From: JAOTZA01 sp965224065
GTDB taxonomy: Bacteria > Acidobacteriota > Thermoanaerobaculia > Multivoradales > JAHEKO01
DNA: 64,000 nucleotides
Reading direction: 5' to 3'
NCBI GenBank assembly: GCA_965224065.1
Contig: CBDCYF010000005.1
Coordinates: forward strand, 2,728,001-2,792,000
The notes under the pieces are model-generated. The model worked only from the letters and a program-made list of their open reading frames with translations, did no database searches and was not told where the DNA came from. This document shows, one piece after another, positions 48,969-57,172 of this stretch (position 1 is the stretch's first letter; the number at the start of each line of letters is the position of its first letter). The translations under genes and the position numbers were made by a program.

Positions 48969-49589
48969 ATGTCCAGGATCCCCAGTCGTTCGTCCTATCG
49001 TTTTGTTTTTGTCTTGCCCGCAGTCTTGCCCGCGTTACTGTTGGCCTTGATCGTCTCGAGCACGGGCTGCGCCAAGAAGCCGGCACCGCAGGTGGAAGAG
49101 GCCGCGCCCGCCGTCGACCCGGCCCCTTCGGCTCCCGCGGTGACCGCCGAGGCGAGCGCCACGCTGGCTTCCAAAGACGGCTCGATCCACGGCATGGTGA
49201 GTTTCACCGAGACCGCCGATGGCGTCGCGGTCGTGGCGCACGTCGAAGGAGCGCCGCCCGGGGTGCACGGTTTTCACATCCACGAAACCGGCGATTGCAG
49301 CGCAGACGATTTCACCTCGGCCGGCGGCCATTTCAACCCGGCCGGTGTTCCCCACGGCGGACCCGACGATGTGGAGCGGCACGGTGGTGACCTCGGAAAC
49401 ATCGAAGTCGCGGAAGGGGGCCATGGGCACCTGGAGATTTCCTCCGACATCATCACGCTGGGCGAGGGCGCCAACTCGGTGATCGGGCGCGGTGTGATCT
49501 TGCACGCCGACGCCGACGACTTGGTCTCACAGCCCACCGGGGCGGCCGGAGCGAGGTTGGCCTGCGGCGTGATCCACGCCGGAAGTTGA
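48969..49589 (+). CDS. sodC: Periplasmic Cu/Zn superoxide dismutase lipoprotein
   Basis: 206 residues from the ATG at 48969, behind GGAGGAGGAG. The lipoprotein signal ends in a lipobox SSTGC. A proline-rich spacer follows. The copper site begins with GFHIHETGDC, and GGHFNPAGVPHGGPDD supplies bridging and zinc histidines. GGDLGNIEVAEGGHGHLEIS and GRGVILHADADDL complete the ligands. It dismutates superoxide outside the cytoplasm. It overlaps the next gene by 4 bp and so is coexpressed with the propeller lipoprotein. Confidence 0.94.
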   Translation: MSRIPSRSSYRFVFVLPAVLPALLLALIVSSTGCAKKPAPQVEEAAPAVDPAPSAPAVTAEASATLASKDGSIHGMVSFTETADGVAVVAHVEGAPPGVHGFHIHETGDCSADDFTSAGGHFNPAGVPHGGPDDVERHGGDLGNIEVAEGGHGHLEISSDIITLGEGANSVIGRGVILHADADDLVSQPTGAAGARLACGVIHAGS

Positions 49590-50800
49590 CCCGGCGGCAC
49601 GCCGCCGCGCTGGCGCTGGCACTTGTTGCTGCCGGAGCGTGCGGACCGAGCCACGAACCGGTGGCGAGAGAGGCCACGCCGGCCGAGGCCGGCGGACCGG
49701 CTCTCGATCCGCCCGCCGCGCCCGGCGCGATCGGGCCGAATCTGGCGGTCGCGGAAGGCGATCTGGTCGCCACCTGGATCGAAACGGTAGCCGGCGAGAG
49801 GCACCGTCTGCGCTTCTCGCGTCTTCGCGATAACGAATGGAGCACCCCGGCGACGGTCTCCGAAGGCGACGACTTCTTCGTCAACTGGGCCGACTTCCCC
49901 GAGGTGGTGGAGATGGGGGATGGCGCGCTCCTGGCTCACTGGCTGGCCAAGACGGCGCCGGACACCTATGCCTATTCGATCTTTCTGGCGCGCTCGGATG
50001 ACGGCGGCGAGAGTTGGGGGGCCTTGGGAAAGCTCAACGACGACAACACACCGACCGAGCACGGGTTTGTCTCCTTTGTCTCGGAGCCGGCGGGGGCGCG
50101 GGCCTTCTGGCTCGACGGCCGCGCGATGGCCGAGGGGGGTCCGATGAGCTTGCGCACCGCCCGGATCGGTCGCGAGGTGGGTCCGGCGGAGGTGCTCGAC
50201 CCACGGATCTGCGAGTGTTGCTCGACCGACGCCGCAGTGACCTTGAGCGGACCGGTGGTCGTCTATCGGGACCGGAGCGAACAGGAAGTGCGCGACATCT
50301 CGCGAGTTCGGCTTGATGGGGACACCTGGACGGCGCCGCGCGCCGTCTCGGCCGATGGCTGGCGGATCGAGGGCTGTCCGGTCAACGGACCGGAGGTCGT
50401 GGCGGCCGGTGATCTCGTGGCCACTGCGTGGTTTACGGCCGCCGGCGAGGCGCCGTCGGTTCGTCTAGCGTTCTCGCCCGATGGAGCCGGCACCTTCGCC
50501 CCCCCGATCACGGTGGATGCCGAGCGCCCGATGGGCCGTGTCGACGTCGCTCTTGGCGATCGGGATTCGGTGTGGGTGAGTTGGCTCGGCGCCCAGGGCG
50601 AGGGGGGTGGCGCGCTGGTGCGGCTTCGGGAGTTCGGCCCCGAGGGCCCGCGGGGCGAGGCGCTGACCGTGGGAGCGACCGCGGCGGGACGCTCGTCGGG
50701 AGTTCCACGGCTGGTTCGGCTCGGCCGGCGGCTCTACCTGGCGTATGTCGAGGTGGGCGACGGGCCGTCGCGAGTTCGCCTGCGCTCGTTCGGTCTCTGA
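49586..50800 (+). CDS. Beta-propeller (sialidase-like) lipoprotein of unknown function
   Basis: 404 residues from a TTG at 49586 that overlaps the sodC stop. The lipobox is VAAGAC near residue 19. The body has BNR/Asp-box-like repeats (LARSDDGGESWGALGK, LAFSPDGAGTFAPP), typical of sialidase-fold propellers. An unusual CECCSTDAAVTL segment gives three close cysteines that could bind metal or form disulfides. The active-site arginine triad of sialidases is not evident, so enzymatic activity is unproven. Confidence 0.78.
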   Translation: MTRRHAAALALALVAAGACGPSHEPVAREATPAEAGGPALDPPAAPGAIGPNLAVAEGDLVATWIETVAGERHRLRFSRLRDNEWSTPATVSEGDDFFVNWADFPEVVEMGDGALLAHWLAKTAPDTYAYSIFLARSDDGGESWGALGKLNDDNTPTEHGFVSFVSEPAGARAFWLDGRAMAEGGPMSLRTARIGREVGPAEVLDPRICECCSTDAAVTLSGPVVVYRDRSEQEVRDISRVRLDGDTWTAPRAVSADGWRIEGCPVNGPEVVAAGDLVATAWFTAAGEAPSVRLAFSPDGAGTFAPPITVDAERPMGRVDVALGDRDSVWVSWLGAQGEGGGALVRLREFGPEGPRGEALTVGATAAGRSSGVPRLVRLGRRLYLAYVEVGDGPSRVRLRSFGL

Positions 50801-50913
50801 CCCGCCGCCTCGGTGCCAGCCATCCATCGGGCCTGCTAGGATGAGGTTGAGCAGATAAAAAGAACGGACATTCGGTTATTTATCAGTCCGGGAGGCAGAC
50901 GAGGTGAGGCGGA

Positions 50914-53565
50914 ATGAGCAGCGACAGTGATCCGCGGCGCGACATCGACCCCGTAGAGACCCGGGAGTGGAAGGACGCCCTGGGCGCCGTGATCGAGCGG
51001 GACGGTCCCGAACGGGCGCACTTCCTGATCGAGTCCCTGGTCGACAAGGCGCGCCGCTCGGGCGCGTATCTTCCCTACAACGCCACGACGGCGTACGCCA
51101 ACACCATCCCTCCGCATCTGGAGAAAAAGCGCCGCGGAGATCCGGCGCTCGAGCGCAGGATCAAGTCGATCATCCGCTGGAACGCCATGGCGATGGTGGT
51201 CCGGGCGAACAAGAAGGGCACCGCCCTGGGCGGGCACATCGCGTCGTACCAGTCGGTAGCCAATCTTTTCGAGATCGGTTTCAACCACTTCTTCCACGCT
51301 CCGAGCGACGACCACGGGGGCGACTTGGTCATGTTCCAGGGGCACAGCTCGCCGGGGATCTATGCTCGCGCTTATCTCGAGGGTCGTATCAGCGAGCAAC
51401 AGCTCCGGAACTTTCGGGAGGAAGTCGACGGCGAGGGTCTGTCGTCGTACCCCCACCCGTGGTTGATGCCGGGGTTCTGGCAGTTCCCGACGGTGTCGAT
51501 GGGGCTTTCCTCGATCACCGCGATCTACCAGGCGAGGTTTATGAAGTACCTCCACAACCGCGGCATTCTCGATACGTCGCGCCGCAAGGTCTGGGCCTTT
51601 CTGGGCGACGGTGAGATGGACGAACCGGAGTCGCTCGGGGCGATCTCGCTCGGCTCGCGCGAGAAGCTGGACAACCTGATCTTTGTCATCAACTGCAACC
51701 TGCAACGGCTCGACGGACCGGTGCGTGGCAACGGCAAGATCATCCAGGAGCTCGAGGCGGTGTTCCGCGGCGCCGGCTGGAACGTCCTCAAGGTGGTCTG
51801 GGGGTCGAACTGGGATCCGCTACTGGCGAGGGACATCAACGGCGTCCTCCGTCAGCGGATGGAGGAAGTCGTCGACGGCGAGTACCAGGCCTATGTGTCG
51901 GGCGACGGCGCGCTGGTGCGGGACCATTTCTTTGGCGAGTACCCGGAGCTCGCCGAGATGGTGGCCGACATGTCGGACGAGGATCTGTGGCGGCTGAAGA
52001 GAGGCGGTCACGATCCGGCCAAGGTGTATGCCGCCTACGCCGCGGCGGTCGAGCACACCGGCCGGCCGACCGTCATCCTGGCGAAGACGGTCAAGGGCTA
52101 TGGCATGGGCGAGGCCGGTGAAGGCCAGAACATCACCCACCAGCAGAAAAAGCTCGGCGACGAGGCGCTGCGTCAATTTCGGGACCGGTTCAACATTCCG
52201 ATCACCGATGAGCAGATCGACGATCTGCCCTTCTACCGCCCCGAGGACGACTCGGCCACGATGCGCTATCTCCGGGAGCGCCGCGAAGCGCTGGGTGGTT
52301 ATCTGCCGGTGCGCGCCCCCCGGGCCGAGACGCTCGAAGTGCCGGATCTCTCGGCGTTCAGCGCCTTGCTCGAAGGCTCGGGGGAGCGCGAGCTTTCCAC
52401 CACCATGGTCTTTGTGCGCATCCTGATGACGCTCGCCCGCAACAAGGCGATCAAGGACCGCATCGTTCCGATCGTCGCCGACGAGGCCCGCACCTTTGGC
52501 ATGGAGGGGATGTTTCGCCAGATCGGGATCTACTCTCCGGCGGGTCAGCTCTACACCCCCGAAGACGCGGACCAGCTCGCCTACTACCGCGAGGAGACCC
52601 ACGGCCAGATTCTGCAGGAGGGGATCTCCGAAGCGGGGGCGCTGTCTTCGTGGTTGGCTGCCGGTACGGCCTACGCCAACCACGGGCTCCACATGATCCC
52701 GTTCTTTATCTTCTATTCGATGTTCGGTTTTCAGCGGGTCGGAGATCTGATCTGGCAGGCAGGCGACATGCGGGCGCGGGGCTTCTTGATGGGCGCCACC
52801 TCCGGGCGGACGACCCTCAACGGCGAGGGACTCCAGCACCAGGACGGCCACAGCCACCTGCTCTCCTCGGCGCTCCCCAACTGTGTCTCCTACGACCCGG
52901 CGTTCAGCTACGAGCTGGCGGTCATCGTCCAGGACGGTCTGCGCCGCATGTATGCCGAGAACGAAGACGTCTTCTACTACATCACCGTTCACAACGAGAA
53001 CTACCCGCAGCCTTCGATGCCGGCCGGAGCGGAGGACGGCATCCGCAAGGGCATGTACTTACTGAGCGAGGGCACAGCGGGCGAAGGCGGCCACGTCCAG
53101 TTGCTGGGCAGCGGGTCGATCTTGCGCGAGGTGATCGCAGCGTCCGATCTGCTGCAAAAGGACTTCGGGATCACGGCCGATATCTGGAGCGTGCCGAGTT
53201 TTACCGAGCTGCGGCGCGACGGTCAGTCGGTCGAGCGCTGGAACCGGCTCCATCCGGGCGGCGAGTCGCGGGTCTCGTATGTCGAGCAATGCCTCGGCCC
53301 ACGAAACGGACCGGTGGTCGCCGCCAGCGACTGGGTGCGGGCGGTGCCCGATCAGATCCGGTCATTGATCGGCCGGCGCTACCGGGTGCTCGGTACCGAT
53401 GGTTTTGGCCGCAGCGACAGCCGGCAGCAGTTGCGCTCGTTCTTCGAGGTCGATCGCCGCCACGTCGTGGTGGCGGCCCTCGACGCCCTCGGCGACGATC
53501 GCGTCGCGGAGGCGATCGCCAGATACAAAATCGACACCGAAGGACCGGACCCCTGGACGGTTTGA
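50914..53565 (+). CDS. aceE: Pyruvate dehydrogenase E1 component, homodimeric type
   Basis: 883 residues, as for AceE of proteobacteria, with a GAGGTGAGG ribosome site before the ATG. The thiamine diphosphate motif begins GDGEMDEPESLGAISLGS and ends VINCNLQRLDGPVRGN. The substrate-channel region includes FQGHSSPGIYARAYLEGRIS. GLQHQDGHSHLLSSALPNCV and ITVHNENYPQPSMPAGAEDG are conserved. It decarboxylates pyruvate and transfers the acetyl group to the lipoyl arm of AceF. It is the first gene of the complete aceE-aceF-lpd operon. Confidence 0.96.
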   Translation: MSSDSDPRRDIDPVETREWKDALGAVIERDGPERAHFLIESLVDKARRSGAYLPYNATTAYANTIPPHLEKKRRGDPALERRIKSIIRWNAMAMVVRANKKGTALGGHIASYQSVANLFEIGFNHFFHAPSDDHGGDLVMFQGHSSPGIYARAYLEGRISEQQLRNFREEVDGEGLSSYPHPWLMPGFWQFPTVSMGLSSITAIYQARFMKYLHNRGILDTSRRKVWAFLGDGEMDEPESLGAISLGSREKLDNLIFVINCNLQRLDGPVRGNGKIIQELEAVFRGAGWNVLKVVWGSNWDPLLARDINGVLRQRMEEVVDGEYQAYVSGDGALVRDHFFGEYPELAEMVADMSDEDLWRLKRGGHDPAKVYAAYAAAVEHTGRPTVILAKTVKGYGMGEAGEGQNITHQQKKLGDEALRQFRDRFNIPITDEQIDDLPFYRPEDDSATMRYLRERREALGGYLPVRAPRAETLEVPDLSAFSALLEGSGERELSTTMVFVRILMTLARNKAIKDRIVPIVADEARTFGMEGMFRQIGIYSPAGQLYTPEDADQLAYYREETHGQILQEGISEAGALSSWLAAGTAYANHGLHMIPFFIFYSMFGFQRVGDLIWQAGDMRARGFLMGATSGRTTLNGEGLQHQDGHSHLLSSALPNCVSYDPAFSYELAVIVQDGLRRMYAENEDVFYYITVHNENYPQPSMPAGAEDGIRKGMYLLSEGTAGEGGHVQLLGSGSILREVIAASDLLQKDFGITADIWSVPSFTELRRDGQSVERWNRLHPGGESRVSYVEQCLGPRNGPVVAASDWVRAVPDQIRSLIGRRYRVLGTDGFGRSDSRQQLRSFFEVDRRHVVVAALDALGDDRVAEAIARYKIDTEGPDPWTV

Positions 53566-53580
53566 GGCCGGGGAAGAAAA

Positions 53581-54975
53581 ATGGCTGAGCCCCAACCGAT
53601 CCTGGTTCCCGACATCGGCGATCTCGACAAGGTCGACGTCGTCGAGGTGCTCGTGGCCGCCGGCGATACCGTGGCCCCGGACGACTCGTTGATCACCTTG
53701 GAGAGCGACAAGGCGACAATGGATGTTCCGTCGACCCATGGGGGCGTGGTCCGCGAGGTCAAGGTCAAGGCCGGCGATGCGGTGAGCGAAGGCGATCTGA
53801 TCCTGACGCTCGAGGTGGAGGACGCCTCGGGCGATGCCGAACCGGCCGATGCCTCTGTCGACACCAAACGGCCGCCACGGGGGGCGGCCGCTTCAGTCCC
53901 GCCCGACGAAAGCTCCCCGGCCGAAGCGGCCGGTGCCCCTGCCGGCCGTCCCGGCCCCTCCGATACACCCCCAACTGAAGCGGCCGGCGTCCCTGCCGGC
54001 CGTCTCGGCCCGCCCGACACACCCCCGACTGAAGCGGCCGGCGCCTCTGCCGGCCGCCCGGAGCCGCCCGCCGATCTCTCCAACGTCTACGCCAGCCCGT
54101 CGGTCCGCCGGTTGGCGCGAGAGCTAGGGGTCGATCTGCGCCAGGTCCGCGGTAGCGGCCGCAAGGGTCGGGTACTCGCCGGCGACGTCCAGGCCTGGGT
54201 CAACAAGACGCTGTCCGAGCCCGCCGCGCGGGGCGCCTTTGCGCTTCCCGATCTGCCGCCGGTGGACTTTTCCCGGTTTGGCGAGATCGAGCGTCAGGTG
54301 TTGTCGAGGGTGCAGAAGATCTCCGGGCCCAATCTCCAGCGGAGCTGGCTCCACGCTCCCCACGTCACGCAGCACGACGAGGCGGACGTCACCGAGTTGG
54401 AGGCCTTCCGGCAAGCGCACAAAGCGCGAGCCAAGGAGGAAGGGTTCAGCCTGACCCCGCTGGCGTTTGTGATGAAGGCGGTGGTGGCGGCGCTCAGGGA
54501 GTTTCCGCGTCTCAACGCCTCACTCGATCCGGACGGCGAGCATGTAGTGCTCAAGAAGTACTACCACCTGGGGATCGCCGTGGACACCGAGGACGGTCTG
54601 ATCGTCCCGGTGCTGCGGGACGTGGACAAAAAGGGGGTCTTCGAGCTGGCCCGTGAGCTGGGCGAGGTCAGCGCGCAGGCGCGGGCGCGCAAGCTGCGCC
54701 CCGACCAACTGCGCGGGGCTAGCTTCACCATCTCGAGCCTGGGCGGGATCGGCGGGACTTTTTTCACCCCGATCATCAACGTGCCCGAAGTGGCGATTCT
54801 CGGCGTCTCGCGCTCGCGGAACCAACCGGTGTGGATGGACGGCGAGTTTGTGCCGCGTCTCATCCTTCCCCTGTCGCTTTCCTACGACCATCGCGCGATC
54901 GACGGCGCCATGGCGGTGCGTTTCACGACGTATCTGAGCGAAGTCCTTTCCGACATCCGGAGACTGGTGCTGTGA
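53581..54975 (+). CDS. aceF: Dihydrolipoamide acetyltransferase (E2) of pyruvate dehydrogenase
   Basis: 464 residues. One lipoyl domain with the lipoylation lysine in TLESDKATMDVPST is at residues 1-80. A linker of about 80 residues follows, containing nearly three copies of an 18-residue unit (EAAGAPAGRPGPSDTPPT type). The peripheral subunit-binding domain is YASPSVRRLARELGVDLRQV. The catalytic domain has LSYDHRAIDGAMAVRF with the active histidine. E2 forms the core that links E1 and E3. The linker repeats match DNA in the downstream spacer, so they look repeat-derived. Confidence 0.95.
   Translation: MAEPQPILVPDIGDLDKVDVVEVLVAAGDTVAPDDSLITLESDKATMDVPSTHGGVVREVKVKAGDAVSEGDLILTLEVEDASGDAEPADASVDTKRPPRGAAASVPPDESSPAEAAGAPAGRPGPSDTPPTEAAGVPAGRLGPPDTPPTEAAGASAGRPEPPADLSNVYASPSVRRLARELGVDLRQVRGSGRKGRVLAGDVQAWVNKTLSEPAARGAFALPDLPPVDFSRFGEIERQVLSRVQKISGPNLQRSWLHAPHVTQHDEADVTELEAFRQAHKARAKEEGFSLTPLAFVMKAVVAALREFPRLNASLDPDGEHVVLKKYYHLGIAVDTEDGLIVPVLRDVDKKGVFELARELGEVSAQARARKLRPDQLRGASFTISSLGGIGGTFFTPIINVPEVAILGVSRSRNQPVWMDGEFVPRLILPLSLSYDHRAIDGAMAVRFTTYLSEVLSDIRRLVL
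53923..54066 (+). repeat. In-frame 54-bp tandem repeats in the aceF linker
   Basis: Units start at 53923, 53977 and 54031 (third truncated), each beginning GAAGCGGCCGG. The same core, GAAGCGGCCGGCGCC-CTGCCGGCC, occurs at 54984 and near 55182 in the aceF-lpd spacer. Confidence 0.88.
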
Positions 54976-55231
54976 GAACGCCTGAAGCGGCCGGCGCCCC
55001 TGCCGGCCAATCTCGGGCGGGGGCAAGCCCCGCCCCTACCTCCGGACAGTTTCCCCTTGAAGCGCCCGGCGCCCCTTCGGGCGGTTGGGCCGTTGTCCCA
55101 GCGGGCCTGCGGACCGTCGCCTCCTCCGGCCAATCTCGGGCGGGGGCTAGCCCCGCCCCTACCTTCGGACGGTTTCCCCCTGAAGCGGCCGGCGCCTCTG
55201 CCGGCCGTTTCCTGGCCTAAGGTTCTCGTCG
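54976..55231 (+). repeat. aceF-lpd spacer with two 71-bp direct repeats carrying GC palindromes
   Basis: Direct repeats at about 55003-55073 and 55126-55196 start CCGGCCAATCTCGGGCGGGG. Each contains the palindrome-like core GGGCGGGGGC/GCCCCGCCC and ends with the GAAGCG unit seen in the aceF linker. A further GAAGCGGCCGG copy lies at 54984. No gene is supported here. The palindromes could form RNA hairpins between aceF and lpd. Confidence 0.85.
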
Positions 55232-57043
55232 ATGCCCGAGCTGCTCAAAGTCACCATCCCGGAGCTGGGCACCGACGAAAAAGTCGAAGTGGTCGAGGTC
55301 CTGGTCGCCGAGGGAGACCGGATCCAAAAAGACGACGGCCTGATCACGCTCGAGAGCGACAAGGCCTCGATGGACGTGCCGTCGCCGGCCGCCGGAGCGG
55401 TGCGCGAGCTCCGGGTCAAGGTCGGTGACCACGTCGGCGAAGGCGACCTGATCCTGGAGCTCGAGGTCGAGGCCGATGCCACGACCCGTTCTGTAGAAGC
55501 CGCTGGTGCTGCGGCCTCCCCCGGTTCCGGAGGGCCCACCGACCCTGTAGGGGCGGGGCTTGCCCCCGCCCGTGGGGCCACGGGGCTTGCCCCCGCCCGC
55601 GAGACGACGCCACCCCTGCCGTCGAACGCCGACCTCCACGCCGACGTCCTGGTGCTGGGCGCCGGTCCCGGGGGCTACACGGCCGCCTTCCGGGCCGCCG
55701 ATCTGGGCAAGAAGGTCGTCCTGGTCGAGCGCTACCCGGTCCTCGGTGGCGTTTGTCTCAACGTCGGTTGTATCCCGTCCAAAGCACTGCTCCACGTCGC
55801 CCGGGTGATCTCCGAGGCGCGCGCGGCCGAGGAGCACGGTGTCTACTTCGGTGCTCCAAAGATCAGCCTTGAACAATTGCGTGCCTGGAAAACAAGTGTG
55901 GTGGAGCGTCTGACCAAGGGGCTCGCCGCGATGGCCGGCAAGCGCAAGGTCGAGATCCTCCAGGGGACCGGGCGCCTCTCCGGCCCAAAGACTCTCCAAG
56001 TCGAGACTTCAGACGGCGAGAAACTCGTGTCCTTCGACCAGGCGATCCTCGCCGCGGGATCGCGGTCGATCGAGATCCCGGGCTTTCCCTACGACGATCC
56101 TCGGGTCATGGATTCGACCGGGGCGCTCGAGCTGGCCGATGTTCCCGAGCGCTTGCTCTTGGTGGGTGGCGGCATCATTGGTCTCGAGATGGCCATGGTC
56201 TACGGCGAGCTGGGCTCAAAGCTCACGGTTGTCGAGCTGCTTGACGGTCTCGTCCCGGGATGCGATCGGGACTTGGTGCGTCCGCTCGAACGGAGGCTAA
56301 AAAAGGCCCTTGGCGCCGAGATTCACTTGAACACCAAGGTGACGGCGGTCGAGGCCGGCGAGGACGGCCTACGCGCCCGGCTCGAGGGGCCCAAGGCGCC
56401 CGAGTCGGCGGACTTCGACCGCGTGCTGGTGGCCGTGGGGCGTCGGCCCAACGGCGACCGCCTGGGCGTCGAGGCCGCCGGTGTTGCGCTCGACGAGCGC
56501 GGCTTTGTTCCCGTCGACCGCCAGATGCGCACCAACGTCCCCCATATCTTTGCGATTGGGGACCTGGTCGGCCAGCCGATGCTGGCGCACAAGGCGACCC
56601 ACGAGGGGAAGGTCGCGGCGGAAGCCGTGGCTGGGGAGAAGAGTTTTTTCGACGCGCGAGTGATTCCTTCGGTGGCCTACACCGATCCCGAGATCGCCTG
56701 GGTGGGTTTGACCGAGACCGCGGCGGAACAGCAGGGTGTCGCCTACGAAAAGAGTGTCTTCCCCTGGTCGGCGAGCGGTCGCGCGCTTGGCATGGGGCGC
56801 ACCGACGGCTCGACCAAGATCCTCTACGAACCGGAAACCGGCCGCATCCTGGGTGGCGGCATCGTCGGACCCGGTGCCGGCGACCTGATCGCAGAGCTGG
56901 CGCTCGCCATCGAGATGGACGCCGAGGCGGGAGACCTGGCGCTCACGATCCATCCCCACCCGACGCTCTCCGAGACGCTGTCCCTCGCCGCCGAGGTCTT
57001 TGAAGGCACGGTCACCGATCTCTACCTGCCGAAGAAAAAGTAG
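55232..57043 (+). CDS. lpd: Dihydrolipoamide dehydrogenase (E3) with fused N-terminal lipoyl domain
   Basis: 603 residues. Unlike the basic E3, residues 1-82 form a lipoyl domain (lysine in TLESDKASMDVPSP), closely like AceF's. A linker of about 45 residues contains the repeat-encoded peptide VGAGLAPAR and GLAPAR. The flavoprotein begins DVLVLGAGPGGYTAAFRA. The redox disulfide is GGVCLNVGCIPSKALLH. The NAD motif is LLLVGGGIIGLEMAMVYGEL, and the C-terminal interface has the catalytic histidine-glutamate pair in TIHPHPTLSETL. Lipoyl-E3 fusions are known in some proteobacteria. Confidence 0.95.
   Translation: MPELLKVTIPELGTDEKVEVVEVLVAEGDRIQKDDGLITLESDKASMDVPSPAAGAVRELRVKVGDHVGEGDLILELEVEADATTRSVEAAGAAASPGSGGPTDPVGAGLAPARGATGLAPARETTPPLPSNADLHADVLVLGAGPGGYTAAFRAADLGKKVVLVERYPVLGGVCLNVGCIPSKALLHVARVISEARAAEEHGVYFGAPKISLEQLRAWKTSVVERLTKGLAAMAGKRKVEILQGTGRLSGPKTLQVETSDGEKLVSFDQAILAAGSRSIEIPGFPYDDPRVMDSTGALELADVPERLLLVGGGIIGLEMAMVYGELGSKLTVVELLDGLVPGCDRDLVRPLERRLKKALGAEIHLNTKVTAVEAGEDGLRARLEGPKAPESADFDRVLVAVGRRPNGDRLGVEAAGVALDERGFVPVDRQMRTNVPHIFAIGDLVGQPMLAHKATHEGKVAAEAVAGEKSFFDARVIPSVAYTDPEIAWVGLTETAAEQQGVAYEKSVFPWSASGRALGMGRTDGSTKILYEPETGRILGGGIVGPGAGDLIAELALAIEMDAEAGDLALTIHPHPTLSETLSLAAEVFEGTVTDLYLPKKK
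55541..55600 (+). repeat. GC-rich palindromic repeat inserted in-frame in the lpd linker
   Basis: Two overlapping copies of GGGGCTTGCCCCCGCCC occur, the first as GGGGCGGGGCTTGCCCC. It is the reverse complement of the core in the aceF-lpd spacer repeats. The reading frame is kept, giving VGAGLAPARGATGLAPAR. Confidence 0.85.
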
Positions 57044-57068
57044 CCGAGCCGGCTGCCGGCAGCGTGAG

Positions 57069-57097
57069 TTGACGCGGTATCGTTGCCGTGTTAAACA
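57069..57097 (+). promoter_or_regulatory. Weak candidate promoter for the cytochrome cluster
   Basis: TTGACG at 57069-57074 with a 17-bp spacer to TAAACA at 57092-57097. The -10 is poor, but this is an AT-richer patch (TTAAACATTACATTAAC) in otherwise GC-rich DNA, about 75 bp before the cytochrome gene. Confidence 0.35.
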
Positions 57098-57172
57098 TTA
57101 CATTAACTGCAGGATCATGCCGGGGGCTGATCGAACCCGATCAAAGGGAGTGGCCGGTTAGGAGGGGTGGAC

